Counted from the first letter of the stretch, positions 1 to 12,685 are shown. The stretch: DNA of 64,000 nucleotides from Verpa conica (GCA_033030425.1 JAUFSD010000003.1:1364001-1428000), one strand, 5' to 3'. The notes: generated by a model not told the origin, from the sequence alone. A program made the numbers and translations.

Positions 1-2081
1 ATTCGAGACGAGTATCATACCTTGCCCCAGGGGGATCTGCCTCATTCTGCTCGAGCAACTCGAAGCACCTCAAATATAAATTATAGCCCCCATTTACTGC
101 TAGAAGCCGGTAGCCTAAATAATAACAAAAATTTCAACAATATCTAATAATGACTATATACCATTTATATATAAATATAGCATTGCCCTATGAATCGAAT
201 ACTCAGCTGCCCCAAAGTCCACTGTAAAACAGCAGCAAAGGGGTGTTGGGTGGCTACCTGCTCCATCAGGCCCGTAGCTCGGATGAGAGAGGCCTTGTGG
301 TATCATCACTGCTGTCCCGCTACCTATCATGCTACCTAAGCTTGAAGGTAATCTCAACCTTTAACCTTTGTGCTTGTTTTAGAGAGTAAGCTATGTGGAA
401 AAATAGTGTGATCCCGAGCCTAGCAACACACCATGGCTTGCAGAATATACTGTATGTATTTGGATCCATTCTTGAGGCCTTGCTCACTTACGGGATGTGT
501 ATCTTATCTCACTGAATCAATGAAAGCTCTCTTCCAAACCTAGTAAAGTAAATAGGTTTTTTATTTTTTATTTTTTATTTTTTTATCTCATTAATTACAG
601 GTTTTTTTTATTTGTTATATGACTTCTATCCATAAACTTAGCCTTCTATCTACTTAGGGCTTAATTCTTTAAATATAATTTAAGAATAAAGTCGTTTTAG
701 AGTTAGAATTCCCTCATTAAATACACAAGCTAGCCCTTAGACTAAAGTAATCCTCTACCCTGTCCTATAGCCTATCTACAAATCCTAATAATAATCTCTC
801 TCAGCTCTAATCAAGGGTCAGATATGTTATGCCAAGGTACTATACCATGTGGAGGGCTGTGGGAGGAAGGTGGATAGTGACAGGAAGGTGGTCAAGAAGT
901 AGGGGGAATATATGCACTGATTTAGAAGAGTGTTTCATTTTTGCTTTATTTCTTATTTTATTTGTTCGCTTTGATCAAAATTACCATAGCCTCAAGGCCC
1001 TATATATAAAATGAATAACCACAAAGGTGTTAGACTTAATTAAGGGTTTATATCGAGTGATATTTAGTAAAGAGTTTAAGGTTTTTTCGCTTGTTTTATT
1101 AAGTCTACAGATGTAGTATCCACTCAAAACTTCTATCTCTGAAACACTATCTTGGTCGTTGGTTATTAACTTTAAAGAGAAAGGCCTGAATTATATTAGG
1201 GCAGACACAAGAATGTCAAAGATATCTGTATTAGCCCACCAAACGCACCGTAGTCACTTTCACACAAATAGCTAGGCGACCTAAGTATGTCTTAGTATCT
1301 TTATTTTTGTTCTAGTGCGGAGTGCTGAATTCAATGAAAATAACACGCACGGATGCTAGAATCTAATTTTTGTACTTAAATCTGTCATTAGTGGTAAATT
1401 GTGCTTTAACAGATTTACACTTTCCTAGTAATAGGAAAAGCCTCAAGGACTCAAGAGCTATTAATTGATGGGTGAGTGGTTATATGCAAGATAAAGGTGT
1501 TGCGAGATAAAGTACATATACTTATCAGTGGCTACATAAGTCATAACCAGGAAGCTTAATCAGACACTCCCCCCTTTCCTAATTCGTCGGACTAGCCCAT
1601 AAGTATACTTAGTTCGACAACTAATTTACCTAGCAATCCTGCATTAAAACTTCTAGAAGAATCGATTTCGCCACCACGGTACACAAGATCTCTTGTCTAT
1701 GTAGGGACCGTATCCTTTTGAGGCAAAAAAAATTATAGACTTGCTCTAGTAATAAAAAAAGGAGGGAGAAAATAAAAACTATAGGAAGAGGCTCGGTCTT
1801 CCAGTGCCGGTAGTTATCGTAAGCCATGTGAAAACGCTGGTAGAAGCTACTCTTTCCAGAGATCTAGTTATCTAGAAAGGGAGAAGAAGAAAACGAGTAT
1901 ACAGATCGATTGACAAAGCTGGCGAAAGAAAACCCAAACCCCCAAGAGAAAAAGAGATAATACTAAAACATAACTAGAGATAGATAAACACAGATACAAG
2001 TTAAGAGCACCCGAGTAAGTAGGGGTTCCTAAAAAACAAAATCCCGTTTTATAAGTTTACGCTCTCTTAGCTGGTAAAAGC
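1..2081. other. AT-rich gene-free stretch
   Basis: I see no credible coding exon on either strand. The sequence is AT-rich, dense in TA dinucleotides and full of stop codons. It holds a T-rich low-complexity tract near 556-590 and one copy of a dispersed repeat near 1311-1450 (listed separately). It is probably decayed repeat DNA downstream of the XPT1 gene, which ends at 2082 on the minus strand. That origin is inferred from composition only. Confidence 0.6.
1311..1450. repeat. copy of a dispersed repeat also present near 58.7-59.0 kb
   Basis: The block contains GTGCTGAATTCAATGAAAAT and, further on, a GGTAAATT segment and a GATTTACACTTTCC segment in the same order as in the inverted-repeat element at 58.72-59.03 kb. 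There the matching pieces read GTGCTGAATTCAGTGAAAAT and GATTTACGCTTCC. The two copies differ by scattered substitutions and small gaps. No coding potential is visible. It is likely a fragment of a non-autonomous transposable element. Confidence 0.55.
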
Positions 2082-3050
2082 CTAATGCCCATTTTGCTTC
2101 ATAGATGTTTCAGAGGCCAATCGGTCATGGGCATCAATATCACTTTTGGGTGGGAATTAGTGTGTGGGAGTCAAACTGGATATCAATTATGGGATTAAGG
2201 TAAAATACGTACATAGCCTCCCATGGATAGCAACACCAGACATTCCCAACAGTCTCAGCAGCGAGGTACCGACCTTCACTGATCATATCCTCCGGAAGAT
2301 TTCCCCTCTTTGGCTTATCCTTGTTCTAGAACCACCCTCTAGATTAGTCACCCTCCAGTTTTGCACAATCCTAGGGAAGTGAATAAGGGCTCACATGTAA
2401 GACAAAAATGTAGAAGTTTGTCTTTTCAGTAGTACCCAGCTTCTTGGCCTGGGCCTCAACATCCTTGCTCAACTCCTGCACGGCGTACTGCAAAGTTGTC
2501 CTGGTGTCGTCGACCTCATCGACAATGAGGATGTTCTTCCCAATCAGGTCTGTATTCTTCAGTGAAGAGAAGTCAAGCCACTGGGTCCTGGTGACCTTGG
2601 TGCCTGGCTCTTCTTCAGGTCCGTCTTCAGAAATTAACTTCTCATACAACGACAACCCGATGGCTTGGATCGGAATATTAGGTGAGCCGGGGGTCTTGAG
2701 GAAGGAGCTATATAAAAGTTAGATTCAGGATTTAAGTGTCATCTTTACTATATTTTGAAGGAGAACTAACCGGAGAATCCGGGCTGGAACGTATCCACCA
2801 CCACCGATACTAGAGAGAAATTAGTTAAATTTCTACAGGATTTCTACGACTCCATCCTCCTTAGGAGGAGAAACATACGCAATCATAAGGTTTGGCTTAA
2901 ATTCATCAAGTATTCTTACAGCTGCCACCTGGCAGAGTTTGTGAACCTTCACAAAGTCTATTAGTTTTCGTCTTGGCATTCTATGAAATAGAAGGATATC
3001 CTTGAGAAACCTACCTGATTATAGGTGATATACTTTCTTTCAACAGCCAT
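2082..3050 (-). CDS. XPT1: xanthine-guanine phosphoribosyltransferase
   Basis: Type I phosphoribosyltransferase of purine salvage; the yeast enzyme converts xanthine and guanine plus PRPP to XMP and GMP in the cytosol. Six exons (3015..3050, 2879..2946, 2771..2809, 2395..2707, 2213..2325, 2082..2142) join to exactly 630 nt, 209 aa plus stop, the same length as I know for yeast Xpt1. The start reads MAVERKYITYNQ, which matches the family N-terminus. Also visible are an IGGGGYVPARILR segment, RTQWLDF, and the PRPP-binding signature ILIVDEVDDTRTTL. Near the C-terminus come FVLHNKDKPKRG and a WCCYPWEA segment followed by an IDAHD tail. The upstream flank from 3051 is AT-rich and holds no gene. 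The family call is very secure; the choice between xanthine and guanine as preferred substrate rests on the yeast homologue. Confidence 0.93.
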
Positions 3051-6000
3051 ATTTGATTGATATCTGTTAGGATGAGGGCTTGTGAATGAGAAGTGGTGGT
3101 ATTCTGTGATGGGAGGTAGTAGAAACGTGGGGAGTCAGAGGTCTATTAGGAAGAGGCTGTGGTGACTCGACCACGCGTCAAAGAAAAAAAAAAGTCAAAA
3201 CGAAAAGTTGCCCCGCGATCTTGGTTTCTAAGCTAAGCCGATCTAGTGCATCGGCTTGGCTTCTAACCCTGGCGGGGTATGATCCAAACCACGCGGAGAA
3301 ACATAACGGCAGGAAGATGAGGGGCACGTAGGAGGGGTAACCGGCGGGATCCGCCTCGCTGGGAATCCCACATCGAATCCTTAGGCGAGTCTTCGGAGCT
3401 CTCCTCGTGTTTCTGCTGCATGCTATACATACTAAAGCTGGCGTTTGTGGAATGGACTGCCATTGCATACCATACAAAACGGCGCCAAGTCTATGTACGC
3501 AATATCAGCCCGTTCTAAAAACGTCAGCTTTTTACGAGTACATGTACCCACATATTTTTATTTGGATTAGCTGGGAATACCACCCCAAAGCCCTAGCACC
3601 TGAATAAATAAAGTAGCAGCAGACCTTTTGAGATAATTTATAGGGCTAAATCAGGTTCTCATTGATCATCTACTCTAACTCCTCGATATTATCTTTGTGC
3701 AAGTTCTGGGGTCTAACAGGCTGTAATACGCGCTATATATATCAAATGGATTAGGTGCCAATTTACCATAGTCCACACTATTTGCGAAGTGATACGTATA
3801 AAAGACCCATGCATGAGATCACTTATATAAGGCTCTTTATTACCTTAAGGTTCCTACACAAAGGTATAAAACGGCTAGTTCCACTCCTCAGTTATAAAAG
3901 ACTCTGGATTTGCTCTTGTACGTCAGATACGCGGTCTAGAACCTATGGTTTACATGCACAAAAGTTAATGATTGATGCTTACCCGGTCGCTGGTAATATA
4001 GGGAGCTTAATAGATTTCCGTTGATTCGCTTGCTAAGGTTCTGAGCCTCCATTTGACACATGTGGACCCCTTGTAAAAAGCAATGACCACACGCACATGG
4101 GGTGCTGGAAAATAATACACGTACACACTTTGATCTCGCAACGCCCAAATGCCTGTATTTTGTCACAACACACCTAAAATGAGCATAGATTTCAATGGTA
4201 GTTTTTGCTCCTAATAGAATATAGAATGATATATCTGGTGCTACTTTATGAACACTACTACTACTACTAAGTGAGAACCAGCACTAGGAGATCAATTCAC
4301 ACTGATAAAATTCTATCATGATAAATAATTAATTACAAGTCTTCTCTGGTCTTCCTTTGAACTTGTATGATTTTATCGCATCAATTAATTATATAGTTAT
4401 TGAGAGTTGTTATTATTTTTTAGGAATATGCATCATCTTCCTGCACCCCATATACTGCGCCACATACATATATAGCTAGTTAGCTAGAATGTTACTCGAG
4501 GTTAATATATATAGGACAAGTATACTATATCTACTCCATGTTAGTAGAACCGACTGGAGAATAAGAAGTTTATTCTGTACTATAAGCTACATGCTCCTCG
4601 CTGATGATTTCCTGAAAGTAGGTCTCTAATTTTCCCTCCTATACCACTAAAAGTCTAGTAACATCTCCTAATATTTTTTGACCAATCACTTTGGTTTTCT
4701 AAAGGAGGCTTTTATTGGTATTGATTACGAGGTCTCATCTCCCGGAGCCAGGGCCACTAATAATAACGTCGGTAGTTTAGTTACTGTATGCTAATATAAT
4801 ATATGGGTCTTTGATTAGCTAGTGTTTAGAAAGCCGGGGGGTTAAATCAGAGGCTAGATTACTAAAATCAGTAATAGTCCTAACCGGCCCCTGGGAATGC
4901 CTCTAGGAGGTGTAATCTCTTAAGAGCGCGGGATATGTAGTTTCCCTCTGAGGTAAAATATACCAATATTTAGGCCTAATAACTAATGAAATATTCTAAT
5001 AAAATATCCTGCTAATAATATAAATAAAATTAGACTCCTTGATAAGGCTAAGTAATAATACCGCCCTAGAGAAATTAATTTCCATTATTATTAGTATGTA
5101 GAGAGGGCTCTAAATCCAAGATTTTATACATGATAACATGATTGGTCTATAAAACTCGTTTTGTGGCATAAATAAGCTGGTTATAGGTGCCTACAAGCGT
5201 ACGGAAGATACCTACTAGCATGAGGCTCAAAACCTTATTTGAGCCTCAGCGCCGAAGTTACCCGGCCGAATTAAATACCAAAGGCCAAGCACCCTGTAGG
5301 AGCTACATGTAGTGAGACCTTATTGAAGTACCACACGATTATATTTTCTATGGTATATTATATGCACCTACCCTGACCCGTTCGAGGGATACGTTATATA
5401 TCGGGGAGACGCCCTCATATGGGCAATAATATCCAATATTTCTGGCTACCAAAAAAAACCACCCCAAAGATGTAATAAGATATGTTTAGTATAAAATCTC
5501 GAAAAATAAAATAAAAATAAAATAAAAATAAAAAATAAAAAAAATAAAAAATAGAGATAGGTTCATATGTTTGATTATTTTCTCCTTTTTTGGGGGGAGG
5601 GGGGGGGAGCTATACCTATATTAAGCTTTACCTTATTAACTTACCCGTATGGGGGGATATGAGTGTACCTCCAATGGCTAGGATGCCTATCAGTCTGGTC
5701 CGTTGAGGGGACATTCCCCGACGGTTCAGAACATACCCATATTACTCTAGGGGCATTACCTACACTTTATGTAAATATGTAACTAGAGAATTAAGAATTT
5801 GCTCATATACTAGGAAATTTTAGCTAGATGAGACACTGGCCTCAGTATATTTACAATTGTATATATATGGTGAGTTTTTGTCCCCTAGAAAATGCAATGA
5901 GAAATACAACGTACCCTCTGTGATATCAGTGTAGAATATAACATAGGATTCATAACTACCATAAATTAAATTACACGTAGTATACAAACTAGTCACTCCG

Positions 6001-6094
6001 CTTCGAAAACTTCATAGAGCAAACCAAAGAAGCAAAAGGAAAATCAAGGTCACTAGCAACCATAGTACAGGACACTCTACATCATACGTGTAAT
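3051..6094. other. 3-kb AT-rich desert
   Basis: No open frame here resembles a protein. From about 3.6 to 6.0 kb the sequence is rich in TA steps and short A/T runs, including a TAAAA/TAAAAA-rich tract at about 5500-5555 followed by a G-run near 5594-5606. The composition resembles decayed mobile-element DNA. The first 200-300 bases next to 3050 should contain the XPT1 promoter; no specific motif stands out. Confidence 0.55.
5500..5555. repeat. A-rich low-complexity tract
   Basis: A run of AAAATA and AAAAATA units of uneven length ends in AAATAGAG. Tracts like this occur at the 3' end of non-LTR retrotransposons, but no upstream ORF survives to support that origin. A T-rich tract of mirrored composition lies near 556-590. 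Confidence 0.5.
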
Positions 6095-7644
6095 TTATGA
6101 ATCATCGACCCTTCTCTTCTTATGGCTCCTACTCTCCTTTATTTCTCCATGCCCCGCATTTTTCGCCTCCCCCCCACCCACGGCCTCCCCTGCCATTTTC
6201 TTGGCGCACCACACACCTCCGTACTCCAGATATTCCGCCCTCGTAACTTGCTTCTTCTTCATCTCGGCTTTATTCCGTGCTAGCACTACGCCACCTTGCC
6301 ACCCGTAAGTGACTGGATCCTCTGGTTTTACGATCCTTACAACAGCCTCTGCTGGTGCAAGAGGCCGTAGCTCACTCTCGAAGCGTTCCAAGAAGCCGGG
6401 AAGGTTGGCATTACCCCCTACAATTACTATGTTTGCGAGTAGAAGGTTTCTATAATGTTCGGGGACGTTTTCGAGAGACTGTATAGTTGCTTCTGCGATC
6501 CCGGCTTGTTTGAGTCCTACGTCTGCTGGCGAGAAGAGGAGTTCTGGTACGGTAAAGCGCTCGTTTCCTAGAACCATAACTTGATCGTCGTCTCTGCCAC
6601 TTGCGGGCCCTTGCTTCTTAGGAACATGAGTTCGTCGATGACCAGGCTTACCGGAGTTGTAATCTGGGAGAACATAGTCTAACACAATAGGATTTGCCGA
6701 GTTCTTTAACAACTTGCACTTCTCAAGATCGGCTGAGAAGTCTGTTGATATGTAGCAGACTGATTCCTTGACCTGGTTGACAAGATATGGTTCTTCCATC
6801 ATGTTGTAGGTTCGTAATGAGACCATCTCTTTAAGGTAGTTTGTTAGGAATTTCCCACCAATGTCGATACGACGTACACTCGAGTTCCAGAGCTGGCCAT
6901 TAATTACCGGGGCTACATGAGTGTGTGAGAAACCAGAATCGACAACAAGGCATGCTTCTGCGGGAGGTTTAGAGGGTGTAGAGCTAGGTGTTTGGAGAGC
7001 ACTGATATTATTCCAGGGAATTAAAGTCGGACCTGAAATGGAGGGTTAGTGGGTCAAAGTGGGGGTGGGGGGTGGTGGGAGATAGACCTACGCAGCGGTA
7101 GTAAGCGCTAAACTCATATTCTTCAAAGACCATTTGGTCACAATTGGACTGTAGTGCCGATGGGGCGTTAGGAGCCTCAGTGAGTAGGAGGGCTGTGTCT
7201 CTAGGGTCACACTATTGGAGAGATTAGTATTGAGGTTTAGGCTAAAGAATAGGAAGCCTTGGGGAGAGGGGGGGAGTCACCTGTAGTTTTGACTCGGAGT
7301 CTAGAAAGGTTCTGTCCCAGATTTCCTTCTCTGCTTCCCAGTTCACTAGGTAGCCCTGTAATAGATGTAATTAGCCACTCACTGTGCCTTTATCAAGTAA
7401 TGGATTCAGTGTTTCCACAGTAGCACATACACACCTTCTCGACCGGCCTTCTGAATGACATAGATCCAAAGTCCCGACAGTCATCTAGTTGCTGGCCAAC
7501 TAGCACGCGCTTGTCTCTGGCACGGGCAAGACAGTTCGGGATCTGTAGGCAGTTCCCCAGGGCAGCATCTTCGGACGCGAATCCAGCCTTGATTGTGTAG
7601 GAGCCATTATCCACAACCAGAGTAGTAGTGGGTCTCGCAGGCAT
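6095..7644 (-). CDS. ARP6: actin-related protein 6
   Basis: Nuclear actin-related protein and core subunit of the SWR1 remodeller, which exchanges H2A for H2A.Z. Four exons (7435..7644, 7281..7355, 7088..7211, 6095..7032) sum to 1,347 nt, 448 aa plus stop. The N-terminus has the actin-fold phosphate loop VVDNGSYTIKAGF. Exon 2 gives GYLVNWEAEKEIWDRTF and exon 3 DPRDTALLLTEAPNAP, both diagnostic of Arp6. Later come CLVVDSGFSHTHV (second phosphate loop), RRIDIGGKFLTNYLKE and, near the end, EDPVTYGWQGG. The ATG at 7644 opens MPARPTTT; the frame stays open slightly further upstream without another ATG. The last 40 residues are Lys/Arg-rich, like a nuclear localisation signal. It is divergent from NC2-beta with 347 bp between start codons. 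Confidence 0.95.
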
Positions 7645-7991
7645 ACCGGGCACAGTGTTGTCGTCGTTGCTATAGCTGCCTTAGGATACATGAGACTGGG
7701 CCCTGGGCATCCACAACGAGGCTCAACTACACATCCCTACACTCTCTACATCCACCAAACCCTTTCCGTCACCCCTACATAGATTCTGGTTGGGATGATT
7801 TTCTTTGCTGATTCAAGATGGCCGGAGAAGTTTAAAAAGACCGCGAACGTCCCTTTTTTAAAAATAATACCACCCCCGCGTTCCCCCCCTCCCCCACATA
7901 CATACACAATAAGGCCTGCATAAAACACTTGTCGTGAAATAGTGAAACGACGCGTTTTTCTCCCGCTGCTTCAACTCATCTTATTCTCATC
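7645..7991. promoter_or_regulatory. shared divergent promoter ARP6 / NC2-beta
   Basis: These 347 bp separate the two start codons of opposite-strand genes, both acting in general transcription and chromatin. The half near the NC2-beta start has pyrimidine-rich stretches (for example 7870-7900), as is common in fungal leaders. I see no convincing TATA box. Co-regulation is an inference from the spacing. Confidence 0.5.
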
Positions 7992-8607
7992 ATGTCAGAT
8001 CGTGAATTTGGAGGAGGTATATTCCTTTCCATTCCATTCTTTTCATTCTTTTCCTTATTCCCCACACACACACCCCTCCCCATAGCTTCACAAACTAACA
8101 AAAAACCTCTTCACCTCCCCCAAATATACAGCGGACGACCTATCCCTGCCCAAAGCTACCGTTCAAAAGATTATCTCTGAAATCCTCCCCAACGACCTTG
8201 CCTTCGCCAAAGACGCGCGCGACCTCTTAATTGACTGCTGCGTTGAATTTATCACGCTCATTTCATCCGAAGCAAACGACATCGCTGAGCGCGAAGCGAA
8301 AAAAACCATCGCTGCCGAACACGTCATCCGCGCTCTCAAAGATCTCGGCTTCGAGGAATATATTGACCAGATCCAGAACGTAGCCCAGGAGCACAAGGAA
8401 CATCAGAAAGTATTACCCCGGAGTTCCCCTAGGAATACAAGACCGCACTCAGATGATGCTGACGGATACGAGCAACAGTCACGCGAAAAGAAGCAGACGA
8501 AGCTCGAGCAGTCCGGGTTGTCCCAGGAGGAGCTCCTGAGACAACAGGAGGAGCTGTTCGGGTCGGCTAGGGCAAAGTTCAACCAGCAGGGCCCTGGCCA
8601 GGAATAG
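7992..8607 (+). CDS. NCB2: negative cofactor 2 subunit beta (Dr1 family)
   Basis: Histone-fold protein that pairs with NC2-alpha (Bur6/DRAP1) and binds TBP on promoter DNA, blocking TFIIA and TFIIB. Two exons (7992..8016 and 8132..8607) sum to 501 nt, 166 aa. The intron falls after MSDREFGG and its removal gives ADDLSLPKATVQKIISEILP. The histone fold runs from about residue 11 to 95 and includes DARDLLIDCCVEFITLISS and EREAKKTIAAEHVIRALKDL, very close to the Dr1 family. The C-terminal third is Gln/Glu-rich (KKQTKLEQSGLSQEELLRQQ). A long ACT-repeat tract begins about 25 bp after the stop codon and probably lies in the 3' UTR. Confidence 0.95.
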
Positions 8608-8632
8608 ATACCACTACCAAATATTTACTCAA

Positions 8633-8730
8633 CTACTACTATTACTACTACGGCTACTACGGCTACAACAACTACTACTACTACTACTACTATTCCTACT
8701 ATTACTACTACTACTACTACTACTACTACG
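8633..8730 (+). repeat. imperfect (ACT)n trinucleotide repeat
   Basis: About 95 bp of ACT units interrupted by ATT, ACG, ACA and CCT variants, starting just after the NC2-beta stop codon. The interruptions suggest an old, partly decayed microsatellite. It is non-coding and probably transcribed as part of the 3' UTR. Confidence 0.85.
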
Positions 8731-9424
8731 GATGTAATGATGGATGTATGGATGGGATAGGATGGGGTAGGATAGGGAGAGAGTGATGGTATATACAATC
8801 TTGTTATAGAGATCTATCAGCTGCAGGATAGGTGTATACGGACGAGGAGAGGAGAAGGGGGGTAGAGACCCACCTACTCCCCCCTTCTATTTCAATTTCT
8901 TTCTGAAGAAATAGAAGGTGGATTTTTGTGTTAATAACGGGGGTTTCTGTTTTTGTCCCTTTTTTTTCATTTCGGAATTCAACGGCGCAGTGTTATTATG
9001 CTATCCTGGGGTTAGTTAACTTGGCTCTTTCTGGGTTACCGGTTGCTCTTTTTCTTATTAAATTGGGGAGATGGGAGGAGTATAGGACTGGGGTAGGGCT
9101 TTATATTTCCTGGTGGGAAAGGACCTTCACATCCTTAATTCCTTGTACAAAGAACGGTAAATGTTCACTATAATACCACTCTTGTTAGGAGAATAATATA
9201 AAATTCCTCACCCGATTAATGTGCAGCCGGTAATGAATTTACTAGGCTTTTCTCCATACCCTAATTTTCTTGTAAGACGTTTTTAATGTATACGAGTGAT
9301 CATCTATGATCATCTGTAAATTCTAGCATGCTAACTCTCGCAAACGTAAATAAAAAAATACACCCATTCCATAACCTCTAAAATGAGGGTGAAACATAAG
9401 TTTAAAGAATAGTCCAAGTATCCA
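8731..9424. other. intergenic, convergent 3' ends
   Basis: This lies between the 3' end of NC2-beta (plus) and the 3' end of the Rec114-like gene (minus). It contains purine-rich stretches near 8760-8870 and AT-rich sequence near 9240-9400. Nothing coding is visible. Both transcripts should terminate here. Confidence 0.55.
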
Positions 9425-11158
9425 TCACCCATCCGACACCCCAGAACCAAAGAAATTCTGGCCAACCTCATCGAACCCCATCCTCTGCCAAACACAGCCA
9501 AGCCTCTCAACAAACTTCAAAAAATCGTCATCGTGGATTGCATTCACAATGAAGTCTTCAATCTGTCTGAACTCTTCTACTCCGTGCAAACGGGGATGTG
9601 CTTTTTTTTGCTTTTTTTGTCGCTCTTGCTTTTCTTTGTCCTCATCTCCGTGCTTTCTCTTTCCTCCTATGTTAGTATCCCTGGTATTTTTTATAGTTGC
9701 AATATCAATACTTGATTTTTGTCTGCTATGGGAGGTAGATGGGGGAGAAGTGTAGGGCTCAGATTCTAATTTTTTATAGTCACGTAGAAATGTAGGAAAT
9801 GAGCCACAGTCGTTTGAATTGTCCCCTTTTATATATTCTTCGGTAATCCCCGGAAAACCAGGTCGATGTATCCCAGCCCACCCTTTTTTATCTGGATTCC
9901 TATTACCTTCCCAGTAGAGGTTATTAGTACTAGATATAGATCTAGAAGAATCAAAGCTACTTCCATGATATGTCGGGAGATCTCCATTAGACAAAGACCC
10001 AGGGGGTGGTTTACTTAGTAGCGTTGGCTTCGGGAGCGGTGTAAGGCTACTAATAAGATCAACTGTGTCTCTCTTGCTACTGGCAACAGATTGTGACTCG
10101 ATCTGTTTTCTGGATCCAACGGCTGGAGGTGGCCGCGGTGGAGGGATATCTTCTTCCAAAAATATACCCGAAGGTGTTGCTACATGAGGGAGAAATGAAT
10201 GTGAAAAATGAGACTGTGGAGGTACCGGCTGGGAGTTATTTTTTTGATAAAGGCCCCTGGAAGTTGGTATTGTGGTAGTAGTAGTAGAGGCAGGAGCAAG
10301 GTTTGTGGTAAAACTTTGTGAGACATCATTTATATAAGAGTATTGGTTCTCCAAGGAAGGAGAGTCTCTAGGCAGAGTAGTAGGTGACGATGACGAAGCA
10401 GATTCTGATAAATAGCCCGAGGTGCTAGGTGGAGTACGTAGTACCTGGACATTATGAATGAGGGGAATCAAAGGGTATAGCTGTACCTGGGAAGATTTTT
10501 CGTATCTAATATCACCTCGGGATATTGGAGGTACTCCAATAGGGCAGTTGACTCGCTCGAATACTTTTGAGGCCGATTGATACGCGGTGTCCGAGAGAAA
10601 TTTGATTTGAAATCGACGAATCTGGGTTACCCATATGAAGGTAAATGTGTGAGTAAGGTTCGCAAAAGCCTCAGCAAGATGGTTTTCATTCAAATAGGGC
10701 ACAAACAGCCTGATCTTCTGCTTTATAATACTTGATAGCCAGAGATGGCGAGCGCCCAAGTGCTATAAAAGCTGGTTTATCAAGCTGCTGTGAACAGTGG
10801 GTAGGTGTGTGCTGTTGGGTAGGATTTCTCAAGTCCAGGCTCTCCTAATTTCATGTTAGAACACTCTTCGATCCCTAGTAAATATTTGAATAAAAGCAAG
10901 TCCTACAAGGGTTTCGAGACCCCAGATGATCTTCAGCCTTGTCTGCTTATCAGTGAATCTCCCGTCGCCCTGGATATAACTGGAAACATTTTGGGTATCA
11001 ATGACGAGGAACACGTTGTCCCTGTGAGGGAAATGTGTCCATAGGGGCTGATTTGAGCTTGAGACTGGAGAAACAGAGTAAGAGTATTTTATTAGCGGCC
11101 AACTAGATAATGAAATGGACGAATTCGCCTGGGATGATGATGGTTTTTGGGAAGGCAT
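9425..11158 (-). CDS. Rec114/Rec7-like meiotic recombination protein
   Basis: Two exons (10907..11158 and 9425..10762) sum to 1,590 nt, 529 aa. Rec114, with Mei4 and Mer2, forms the complex that activates Spo11 for meiotic double-strand breaks. Three features suggest the family. Residues about 20-160 look like a PH-type fold: WPLIKYSYSVSP, LWTHFPHRDNVFLVIDTQNV, then strands ending RRFQIKFLSDTAYQSASKVF. About 300 residues of Ser/Pro/Thr-rich, probably disordered sequence follow. The last 45 residues contain a conserved-looking helix, EEFRQIEDFIVNAIHDDDFL then KFVERLGCVWQRMGF, which resembles the C-terminal Rec114 segment. A Lys-rich stretch (KRKHGDEDKEKQERQKKQKK) just before it could be a nuclear signal. 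The PH-linker-helix order fits Rec114, but primary similarity is weak, so I treat this as probable. It could also be an unrelated nuclear protein. Confidence 0.55.
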
Positions 11159-12685
11159 TTTTGATGGAATGAAAAAGACAGTGAGGAGGGATGGATAAAA
11201 CTTGTAACTACATATATACTCCTCTCTCCACTAGCTTCATGTATTGTTGGGTAATAAAAATACCCTCCGGTGCTTGTAATAGGTGGGGATGGGAACGAGC
11301 CTATAAAAATACCTAGACATTTGTGCGGTGGCATAGCAACGTAACGTAATAGCTAGAAGTCAACACACAACTACGATAAAAGCATAAACAAGCCAGAGAA
11401 AAGATAAAAACAAAAAGAGCACCCACAAATACTTATTTTAAAAGTTATCTAGTCCTAACAACTATCTAGACACTCTAGACCATATGCTGTGTAAAGTTGC
11501 CAAAACTCTAGAGTTTAACATTTTCTAAAAATTGGCGATTTCCCCACTAATTCTTATTGGCTATTAGTTAATAGGATTACATATAATATAGTGCTTTTGT
11601 AATAAAAGTTTAACTAGAGACCAAGTATATTCAATAGAGCTGGTACCTGGGAAGTGCCTCGAGCATGTCACGTTTCTCCTACCGATACCTTACAAAGGCA
11701 GATCTAGTTACTTCTCTTCTATTAACTTAGGTATATACATGTAGCTTCCTCTTGTTCATTACATCTAAATATCCTCTGGTTGTGGCCTCGGGTCGTACGT
11801 TGTATATGTTTTTATATTACAGTTATCTATATATTTTAATACCCGACAATACATATATAGTATAAGTTTAGTCACCGAGGACAGTCATTGAGATGCGATG
11901 GTGTATACCCTATATAAGGCATGTATATGTGCTTATAGCAGATAATTGGGCCCCTGAGGCGATATATACATGTATCATTAGCTGGACACCATATGTGCCT
12001 GCTATGCCAGGCTAAGCTGCGTCATCATGGTAGATCACTCGATGACACTGATACTGCACGTACATAGGGACACACGTACAGTAGGCAAGGGAGAGTATTT
12101 TATATTTGGAATCTAGATTCTGGCTACACTCCCCACAGCTCTAGGCTGCTCCTAATGTAAGTCACGTGTTGCACCATCAGCCCCCACCAAATGCTATGGT
12201 AGTGCATACAAAGGAAGAGATACGTTTAATCTTGGATGCAGATGTGGGCGGGGTGGGAATGTGAAGGTGCAGTTCTTTTTCTAAGAACGTCAATGTCGCA
12301 CTCCCCCGTCCCTTGGCGATGTCCCTCCGGACCTGACAAGGCTGGCGGGTGTACCTATGCAGCTGGCATGCAATGTGAAAGGCTCGGCGTTAAGCAACCT
12401 CAACTCGACTCGGGAAAGGAGCCTCAATTAGGACGCGTTTTCTGGCCGCTCTCAAAGTCATCACGGCTTGTTCGTGTCTCCTCCGTCCAGTAAACTCCCA
12501 AAACTCGCTGTTCCATAGGGTCGCGTTCCCTGCAATTTCTACCCAGTCCAAGCGTACGTGTCGACCGAATTAAAAAATCAAAATCTAATAATCAAGAAGG
12601 AAGAAAGGAAAAAAAGAAAGGAAAAAAAAGAATTAGTAAAAAAGATAGAAAGAGACAGATAGAGCCAGGGAAAGGGGGAAATAAA
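11159..12685. other. intergenic region between two divergent genes
   Basis: About 1.5 kb between the start of the Rec114-like gene (minus) and RSC9 (plus). From 11340 to 12130 it is AT-rich with many TATATA runs. From about 12590 to 12685 it turns purine-rich (GAAAGGAAAAAAAG type), directly before the RSC9 ATG. I see no exon. The purine-rich stretch is probably the RSC9 leader. Confidence 0.5.

Noticed and set aside
8163..8396. Minus-strand frame opposite NC2-beta
   Set aside because: Antisense to the histone-fold exon; no independent evidence.
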